From the NCBI GenBank assembly GCA_910578215.1, contig CAJTPH010000002.1, positions 21,069-40,776 on the forward strand: DNA of 19,708 nt, written 5' to 3'. Shown here piece by piece: positions 14,058-19,708 of this stretch. The notes beneath the pieces are model-generated. The model saw nothing but the letters and a program-made list of their open reading frames with translations. It had not been told where the DNA came from and did no database searches. The translations under genes and the position numbers were made by a program. The first letter of the stretch is position 1, and every line of letters begins with the position of its first letter. The DNA is from an uncultured Acetatifactor sp. GTDB taxonomy: Bacteria; Bacillota; Clostridia; Lachnospirales; Lachnospiraceae.

Positions 14058-16373
14058 TTAATTATTGACATCCACATAGAGCTGGACACGGTTCTGGATA
14101 ACCTTTGCCACCTCATCCACCGTCTTCTGCCCCTCAAAATAGCCCGCCGCCTCCTCGTCGATTATTTCCAGCACCTGGGTAATGCCAAGGTTGACGGGCT
14201 TAGCCTGATCGATAAGCTGTAATATCAGGTCTACCTCCTCCTGAGTTGCCCTGCGGTAGGTATAGCTCCATCCGTCCTCAAAGCCGACCATGCCGCCAAT
14301 ACCGATCTCAATGGGGTCCCCGTTCTCGTCCAGGACAGGATTGCCGTTTTCGTCCGTCCAGTACTCGACGGTAACCGCCTCCTTGGCCATCTCGTCAAGC
14401 TTGGTTTTTTTGGTGGGAAAGCCGAAGGAATATCTCTCGCTGTCCCGCTGATAATAGCTCTCAAGGAATGCCCATGCCCCCTCCTTGCGGGTCGCCTTGG
14501 AGGTGATCCCGTACAGCCCGGTGCCGGAAAGCGCGGTGCCGATACTGCCGTCCGAGGTAGGCAGACCCTTACAGGTGAAATCGCCGCCGAAAATCTCATA
14601 ATACATTTGAATCTCATCAAAATTATACAGAGAAACCGTTTCCAAAAGCACTTCTCCTCTCTGGATCCTTGTAGCCGCAGACACCCGGCGGTCCTCGTCG
14701 GAGAACTCGCTGGGGAAGCTGTTTGCAAAAATGAGAAGGTTCTTGAACTCGTCGGAATCAAAGCTGCACTTTCCCGTGGACCAGTCTATGAAGGCTTCCT
14801 CGTTATATGCCAGAAGATAATACATGATCTCGCTCTTTCCCACGCGGTTAAAAAGCTCCGCGCCGGGATGCTTCTCCGCAAAGGCTATCATCTCCTCCAG
14901 CGTCCAGCCCTGCTTTTCACCCACGTCGGAGGTTTTTCCCACGATGGTGGAAAGCTGAAAGTTCTTGGGAATGCAGGTGAGCACACCGTCATATGTATAA
15001 GCATTTAAAATATTTTCTACAAAATCCTCCCTCTTTACGGAGCTGCTCTTGTCAAGATACTGCCCCAGGTCCTCCAGCAGCCCCTTGGATACCAGCTGTC
15101 TGATATTCAGCCCGGACAGGTCTATGATATCCGGACAGTTTTTCCTGGATGTAAGATCGTTGTTCAGGTTTGTAAGCGCATCCTCATATACATCCTGATA
15201 GGAAGCACCGGTATCCAAATAGGACTTAATGGTCACATGGTATTTGTCGCTGCTTCGGTTAAAGAGCACTGCCGCCGCCTGCAGCTCGCTGGAGTTTCCC
15301 ATGGTTCCGATCAGTATGGTTTCCTTCTGTGCGACCTCGGTACCCTTGGTCTTTGTCAAAAACGCGATGCCGCTGTTCTCTCTCTGCTCCCAGTCCATGA
15401 GGACCGCCAGTATCCTGCCATCCTCCATGACTCCGATATTTTCAACGTTGGAACCGTTGATATCGCTGTCCAGCCAGTCAAAGAGCTTTGTGCTGGTCTG
15501 GGTGGCAAGGCTGTATTCATACACCGCGCTTCCGTCGTTCATGATAAAGGTTCCCTGCTCCACGCCCGGCGTAATCCCGCCGTTGCCGCGGGGAAAATTC
15601 GCATAGGAAGCCCCTGTACCCCGGTTGTCAAAATCAACTTCCGTCAGCACACAGGTTACGCCGTTGCCGTCGTAATTGTAGGTACACACATATACCTTTC
15701 CGTCCCTGTCCGCGCCTATCCACGCTATGTTGGTTTCCATCCCGCTTCCTATGGAGGCGGCGCCCCTGTAGGTTCCGTCGCTTTCAAAGAGATGTACGCT
15801 GGATTCTCCTGCCAGATAAATCCGTCCCTTGTCGTCCAGCGCGATTCCTTCTATAAATATGTAATCGCTTTGACTGTCACCCTTAAGCTTCTCCGTCACA
15901 TCCTGATAAAATACCAGCTTTCCGTCCGCGCCGAACTTTACCAGCCCCTGTTTGGATACTCCTGTCTGAGTTGTCTCGTCATAAGCATAGCTGCTCACAT
16001 TAGCGCATAAACTGCCGTCGGCGGCAAACGCCATTTCATCCAAATTGGAATTCTCCGGCTGCTGCTCTCCCCAATCCAGCTCTGTCTGGGTAAGGTTTCT
16101 GTCAGTCAGGGAATATTTGTACAGGCTCTCCTTAAATCCGCCCGAATCCTCAAGCCATTCTTCAGAGGTGTAGTACAGCGAATCCCCGTTAAACTGCATG
16201 TTGCGATAGGACATGTTTTCAACCTCTAAATCAACAAACTCCGGCACATACACCCATTCCTTTACGGGGTCCACTCTCCCGCTGTCTCCGCATGCCGCCA
16301 GACTCATACACCCTGCAAGCGCAAACGCCAGGATGCCTTTTTTTAATTTATGCTTTGCTGCGCTGTAATTCAT
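14058..16373 (-). CDS. Large lipoprotein 1: propeller-like region plus ABC solute-binding domain
   Basis: First gene of the operon, 771 residues. The signal peptide ends in lipobox SLAAC with Cys28, so it is a surface lipoprotein. Residues of about 38-345 hold repeated blade-like units (LDEMAFAADGSLCANVSSYA, IALDDKGRIYLAGESSVHLF, NIGVMEDGRILAVLMDWEQ). From about 350 comes a family-1 type solute-binding domain (LFNRSSDKYHVTIKSYLD, LNNDLTSRKNCPDIIDLSG, STGKCSFDSDEF). The C-terminus IQNRVQLYVDVNN is shared with the paralogue at 6165-8747. AGGAGG lies ten bases before ATG 16373. At twice the usual size of a solute-binding protein, it may recognise a long or surface-bound ligand through the N-terminal region. 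Substrate unknown. Confidence 0.87.
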   Translation of the reverse strand: MNYSAAKHKLKKGILAFALAGCMSLAACGDSGRVDPVKEWVYVPEFVDLEVENMSYRNMQFNGDSLYYTSEEWLEDSGGFKESLYKYSLTDRNLTQTELDWGEQQPENSNLDEMAFAADGSLCANVSSYAYDETTQTGVSKQGLVKFGADGKLVFYQDVTEKLKGDSQSDYIFIEGIALDDKGRIYLAGESSVHLFESDGTYRGAASIGSGMETNIAWIGADRDGKVYVCTYNYDGNGVTCVLTEVDFDNRGTGASYANFPRGNGGITPGVEQGTFIMNDGSAVYEYSLATQTSTKLFDWLDSDINGSNVENIGVMEDGRILAVLMDWEQRENSGIAFLTKTKGTEVAQKETILIGTMGNSSELQAAAVLFNRSSDKYHVTIKSYLDTGASYQDVYEDALTNLNNDLTSRKNCPDIIDLSGLNIRQLVSKGLLEDLGQYLDKSSSVKREDFVENILNAYTYDGVLTCIPKNFQLSTIVGKTSDVGEKQGWTLEEMIAFAEKHPGAELFNRVGKSEIMYYLLAYNEEAFIDWSTGKCSFDSDEFKNLLIFANSFPSEFSDEDRRVSAATRIQRGEVLLETVSLYNFDEIQMYYEIFGGDFTCKGLPTSDGSIGTALSGTGLYGITSKATRKEGAWAFLESYYQRDSERYSFGFPTKKTKLDEMAKEAVTVEYWTDENGNPVLDENGDPIEIGIGGMVGFEDGWSYTYRRATQEEVDLILQLIDQAKPVNLGITQVLEIIDEEAAGYFEGQKTVDEVAKVIQNRVQLYVDVNN

Positions 16374-16699
16374 TCTGCTAAAACCTCCTGTTACAATTTT
16401 AATTCATGCAGACAATAAACCCCAAATCTGTAAGGCTGACATCCGTTTTCATACCCTCCATACAGATTCTATTCTATCGTCATCTATTGTAGTATAGCAT
16501 ACTCTGCTGAAAATAAACCTTAAGATTTTATGAATTACAGCAAAAGAATGGCTAAAATTGCAATAATTTCGTAATATTCGGGACACCTTCAGCCAGGCAG
16601 ACCCGGATCTGTCCCTGCTCCGAGCCTGCTTTCAGCCTGTCTTGAACCTGCCTGATCCTATTTTAAACCTGTCTGATCCTGTTTTGATTCTGTCTGAGC
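16374..16699. other. Intergenic region upstream of the six-gene operon
   Basis: No gene is seen. The 16430-16580 part is AT-rich and carries the candidate promoter. The 16600-16699 part is pyrimidine-biased, with repeated CCTG motifs and the 21-bp tandem repeat. No T-run terminator was found for the PHP gene, so read-through into the operon is possible. Confidence 0.6.
16491..16503 (-). promoter_or_regulatory. Candidate -10 element and small palindrome before the operon
   Basis: The minus strand reads TGCTATACT, an extended -10 whose TATACT lies at plus 16491-16496, about 118 bases before ATG 16373. It sits within the palindrome AGTATAGCATACT (16491-16503), which could be a repressor or activator site. 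No good -35 is present at 17 bases, so the promoter may depend on the TG extension or on an activator. Confidence 0.4.
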
Positions 16700-16704
16700 C
16701 TATC
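16642..16704. repeat. Three imperfect 21-bp tandem repeats at the PHP gene end
   Basis: Units at 16642-16662, 16663-16683 and 16684-16704 share the pattern TTRAnYCTGYCTGAKCCTRTY. The last unit overlaps the PHP stop codon, and a partial unit continues into the coding sequence. Related CCTG-rich sequence extends left to about 16610. Confidence 0.75.
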
Positions 16705-17491
16705 TGAGCCTGATGTACATTTTCTTCAGTTCAAGCTTCCGCTTCCGATGACGGCAGAGGCTTGCAAGATGATTGTAAAACCAGAAAGAGCTGACCAGAA
16801 GGTTGTTTGCCCTGCCGATTCTCTTTTTGGTGGTACCTTCATAATATTCTCCCCCGCAGACGCAGGCGTCCCTTCCCTTTTCCTTCACCAGCCTTATCAA
16901 ATCGGACTCGCAGGTCACAGGCTCCGAAAAATCCGTCCACCCAAGCCCCACACAGTCCGGCTTATGCGCGTCGCTCCCGCCGAATGCGGGCTTTTCAAAC
17001 TGCACTGCAATCTCCATGGCGCGGGCGTTGCCCTCCTGCTCCTCACAGGAATTGAAGCCCTCGATAAAATCAAATCTGTCCATCACCGCCAGCTGATGAC
17101 GGTGCTTCCTGGTGTTGGTGATGCTGAGATACTTTTCCCCGCAGGGATGCGCCGGCCCCAGAATCCCGCCGTTCCTGTGAACTATATCTATCAAAAAGTG
17201 CACCGGCAGCCCTCTCAGCTCCAGAATCTTGAGCTTTACCGTCTCCGGCATGATAATCAGAATATGCCCCGCGTCGATGGTGTCATACTCGATTCCCTTG
17301 AGTACCACAAAATCCTGGAATTTTCTCCCCTTCAGCTCTCTCAGCCACTCTCTGTAGCCGTTGTAGGTGTCATGGTCGCTGATCAGCATACCGTCGTAGC
17401 CCTTGCTCCTCAAAGCGGCGATAAACTCCTCGATGGGCACCTTTCCGTCCAGCGAGCCCTCCTTGGTATGACAATGCATATCAAATTTCAT
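16700..17491 (-). CDS. PHP-domain metal-dependent phosphoesterase
   Basis: A 263-residue cytoplasmic hydrolase of the PHP superfamily. The trinuclear-metal ligands are visible in order: His6 and His8 (HCH), Asp39-His40 (DHD), Glu68 (GIEYD), His76, His115 (GPAHP), and Asp174 with His176 (GGSDAH). All expected ligands are present, so it should be active. Related proteins cleave phosphate monoesters, nucleotide 3',5'-bisphosphates or DNA ends; nothing here fixes the substrate. The last 45 residues are basic (RHRKRKLELKK) and lie outside the core fold. AAGGAG lies ten bases before ATG 17491. The FtsX-type gene ends 83 bases upstream on the same strand, so co-transcription is possible. Confidence 0.88.
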   Translation of the reverse strand: MKFDMHCHTKEGSLDGKVPIEEFIAALRSKGYDGMLISDHDTYNGYREWLRELKGRKFQDFVVLKGIEYDTIDAGHILIIMPETVKLKILELRGLPVHFLIDIVHRNGGILGPAHPCGEKYLSITNTRKHRHQLAVMDRFDFIEGFNSCEEQEGNARAMEIAVQFEKPAFGGSDAHKPDCVGLGWTDFSEPVTCESDLIRLVKEKGRDACVCGGEYYEGTTKKRIGRANNLLVSSFWFYNHLASLCRHRKRKLELKKMYIRLR

Positions 17492-17574
17492 TTCTCATGT
17501 TCTCCTTAAATTAGTTCCGACTCTGCACGCTCCCTTTGAGGGGAGAAAAATTCATCCGTTCTCGTCCGTTTATA

Positions 17575-19708
17575 TCAGTCCACACTCTTTAACGACTCCG
17601 TCATACTGATCTTCTCAAGCTTTCCGCTCATGCCCCAGTTGACAAGTAAAGTGAACACCAGGGTGAGCAGTATGCTGTATCCGTAGCTCACCGGCTTAAT
17701 ATAGACGTCAAACGACATCAGATCCACCTGTATCTGGCTCATGACAAACCGATGCAGGAACACCCCCAGCAAAGCGCCCAGCAGGGCCCCCAGCACCGTG
17801 AGCAGGATGTTTTCCCGGAAGACATAGGACGCCGTCTCTTTTTTGTAAAAGCCCAGCACCTTGATCGTTGCAATCTCCCGTATCCTCTCGGTGATATTGA
17901 TGTTTGTCAGGTTGTAAAGCACGATAAATGCCAGTCCTGCGGCACACAGGACCACCACGACCACGATCAGGTCAAGGCTCGCCATCATATTGCCCACACG
18001 CTCCATGGTGTCGGCGTTTACCGTAACGCTGGCCACCTGGCTAAATCCCATCAGCGCCGCCGACAGCCCGTGGGCGTCCGCGTCCTCCGCAATATTGACA
18101 TACACCGTGTTCCGCTCCGGCTCCGAGCCCCAGAGCTGCCGCCAGGTTTCCTCGGAAATATGAACGTAATTGGAAATATAGTTTTCATAGACCGCAGACA
18201 CGGTGAGCGTCAGCGTTTTCATTTCATCGTCCCGCAGCGTAACGGTATCTCCCGGGCGGATACGGTACGTATCCGCAAGCTTGTTGGAAATGACCGCCTC
18301 CCCCGCCTGAGGATACGGGATGTCCCTGCCGTCCACGGTATGCATGTTCAGGAAATCCGGCATACTCTCCTCTGTTCCCGCCACAAGGTAAACAGACTTT
18401 ATGCCTCCCGCCGCCACAAGATCAAAGGTCTTCTCCATGACGGGAGCATAAGCCTCAATGCCGTATCTGGGTGCAATCTCCTCCAGCCTGGCCATAAACC
18501 GCTGGTCGGCACCTTCCTTTAACGACACGCCGATATCATAAATCTGTATCTCTTTAAACTGTCTGTCCGCCACGTCTCCAATGGAATCCTCTATGCCAAA
18601 GCCCGTCACCAGAAGCGCCGTACAGCCGCTGATTCCCACAACCATCATAAACAGCCGCTTCTTATAGCGGAAAATGTTTCTCAGGGAAACCTTCCTCAAA
18701 AAGCCGAGCCTGTTCCAGAGAAAGGGAATATACTCCAGAAAGATCCTTTTTCCCGCCTTTGGCGCCTTGGGACGCATCAGCGTGGCCGCGGCCTCCTTCA
18801 GCTCCGCCCGGCAGGAAAGCCATGTGGTTCCGATGGAGCACAGCAGGGACACCGCCAGGGACACCGCCGCCAGCCACCAGTTAAACACATAGACGATGGG
18901 GTCCGCATGATACATAATGCCGTAAGCGAACCATATGACCTTGGGAAAGCCCCAGGTTCCCAAAAGGAAACCGAAGACACAGCCGGCAAGCGCCGCCAGC
19001 CCCGAGTATATCATAAATTTAGACATAATGGCAGCTTCCCCGTAACCCAGCGCCTTCAGCACGCCGATCTGAGTCCGCTGCTCCTCCACCATACGGTTCA
19101 TGGTGGTAATGCACACAAGCGCCGCCACCAGGAAAAAGAATATGGGAAAAATATTGGAAATTCCCTCCACAATATTGGAATCGCTCTCAAAGCATACATA
19201 TCCGATGTTGGTATTCCTGCCCAGCACATAGACGTCGGGATTTTCCAGCTCCTCCAGCCTCTCCTGCGCATCCGCAAGCTCCGCCTCCGCGTCGCCTGTC
19301 TTTTCCCGGAATTCCCGCTGCGCATCCTCATATTTCTTCTCGCCGTCCGCAAGCTCCTGCCTTGCGGACACAAGCTCCTCCTCCCCCCGGAGAAGGTCTG
19401 CCTTTGCGTCATTCAGTTTCTGCCGGCCCTCCTCAAGCGCCTTCCGGCCCTCCGCGAGCTCTGCCTTCGCGTCTGCCAGCGCCGCACGGCCCTCCAAAAG
19501 CTCCTGCTGTGCGGACGCAAGCGCCGCACGGCCCTCTTTCAGCTCTGCCGCCGTCCTCTCTATCTCCTTCCACGACTCCGAAAGCTCTACGGTACTCCGG
19601 GAGATTGTTTCATCCGCCTCGTCCAGCCGGGCCTGAGCGGCGTCAAGCTCCTTATCTCTGGCTTCCAGGACGGACAGCCCCTCCTGCAGCTGCTCTGCGG
19701 TAATGGCT
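17575..19708 (-). CDS. FtsX-type ABC permease with coiled-coil insert (N-terminus outside window)
   Basis: The frame is open to the window edge; an apparent start at 19497 is an in-frame TTG, so the gene is truncated by the window. About 710 residues are visible. The first 170 or so form a charged coiled coil with a 14-residue repeat of the type LxEGRxALxxAxxE. A four-helix FtsX unit begins near NIFPIFFFLVAALVCITTMN and carries MVEEQRTQIGVLKALGYG. After a linker (LRKVSLRNIFRYKKRL) come a helix, a MacB-core-like extracellular domain and a C-terminal FtsX unit (TERIREIATIKVLGFYKKE). This is the usual build of large Firmicutes permeases that pair with a separate ATPase for export or mechanotransmission. 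That ATPase is expected upstream, beyond the window. Confidence 0.9.
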   Translation of the reverse strand, partial: AITAEQLQEGLSVLEARDKELDAAQARLDEADETISRSTVELSESWKEIERTAAELKEGRAALASAQQELLEGRAALADAKAELAEGRKALEEGRQKLNDAKADLLRGEEELVSARQELADGEKKYEDAQREFREKTGDAEAELADAQERLEELENPDVYVLGRNTNIGYVCFESDSNIVEGISNIFPIFFFLVAALVCITTMNRMVEEQRTQIGVLKALGYGEAAIMSKFMIYSGLAALAGCVFGFLLGTWGFPKVIWFAYGIMYHADPIVYVFNWWLAAVSLAVSLLCSIGTTWLSCRAELKEAAATLMRPKAPKAGKRIFLEYIPFLWNRLGFLRKVSLRNIFRYKKRLFMMVVGISGCTALLVTGFGIEDSIGDVADRQFKEIQIYDIGVSLKEGADQRFMARLEEIAPRYGIEAYAPVMEKTFDLVAAGGIKSVYLVAGTEESMPDFLNMHTVDGRDIPYPQAGEAVISNKLADTYRIRPGDTVTLRDDEMKTLTLTVSAVYENYISNYVHISEETWRQLWGSEPERNTVYVNIAEDADAHGLSAALMGFSQVASVTVNADTMERVGNMMASLDLIVVVVVLCAAGLAFIVLYNLTNINITERIREIATIKVLGFYKKETASYVFRENILLTVLGALLGALLGVFLHRFVMSQIQVDLMSFDVYIKPVSYGYSILLTLVFTLLVNWGMSGKLEKISMTESLKSVD

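Noticed and set aside
16642..16704. CRISPR-like array
   Set aside because: Units are contiguous 21-bp tandem copies with no spacers and no cas genes nearby.
17528..17553. Small CTCCC/GGGAG hairpin after the FtsX-type gene as terminator
   Set aside because: Five-base stem and no T-run after it on the minus strand.

Overview
The window looks like chromosomal DNA of a Gram-positive Clostridia, most likely a Lachnospiraceae. The grounds are AGGAGG-type ribosome binding sites at most genes, lipobox-bearing solute-binding lipoproteins, an HTH regulator fused to a four-helix membrane domain, an archaeal-type aspartyl-tRNA synthetase and a cofactor-independent phosphoglycerate mutase. The assignment rests on family content only; no rRNA, tRNA, CRISPR array or intact transposase was seen.

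Layout. The left part (1-6.1 kb) holds housekeeping-type genes. These are the 3' part of a membrane-anchored HTH regulator (+), an archaeal-type AspRS (-) with a repetitive N-terminal extension and a short upstream ORF, gpmI (-), and a cation diffusion facilitator exporter (+). gpmI and the exporter are transcribed divergently from two recognisable promoters. The exporter ends at a strong hairpin that can serve as terminator on both strands.

The central block (6.1-16.5 kb, all on the minus strand) reads as one operon. Its order is lipoprotein 1 (propeller-like plus solute-binding domain), a MalF-type permease, a MalG-type permease, an HlyD/MacA-type adaptor with a long coiled coil, a MacB-periplasmic-core-like protein with only two membrane helices, and lipoprotein 2 (a paralogue of lipoprotein 1). 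It has a candidate promoter near 16,491 and ends at the hairpin at 6,091-6,121. No ATPase is encoded. Sugar-importer parts and tripartite-efflux-like parts in one transcription unit, bracketed by two paralogous lipoproteins, are the most unusual thing here. I do not recognise a characterised system with this composition. My inference is one envelope complex in which the adaptor and core-like protein scaffold or gate the binding proteins around the permease pair.

The right part (16.7-19.7 kb, minus strand) holds a PHP-domain metallo-phosphoesterase and the 3' part of a large FtsX-type ABC permease with a coiled-coil extracellular insert, which runs off the window.

Several small repeats lie at gene ends: an IS6-end-like inverted repeat at 612-705, a 25-bp tandem repeat across the AspRS stop, a 45/90-bp repeat inside the AspRS 5' end, and a 21-bp tandem repeat across the PHP stop.
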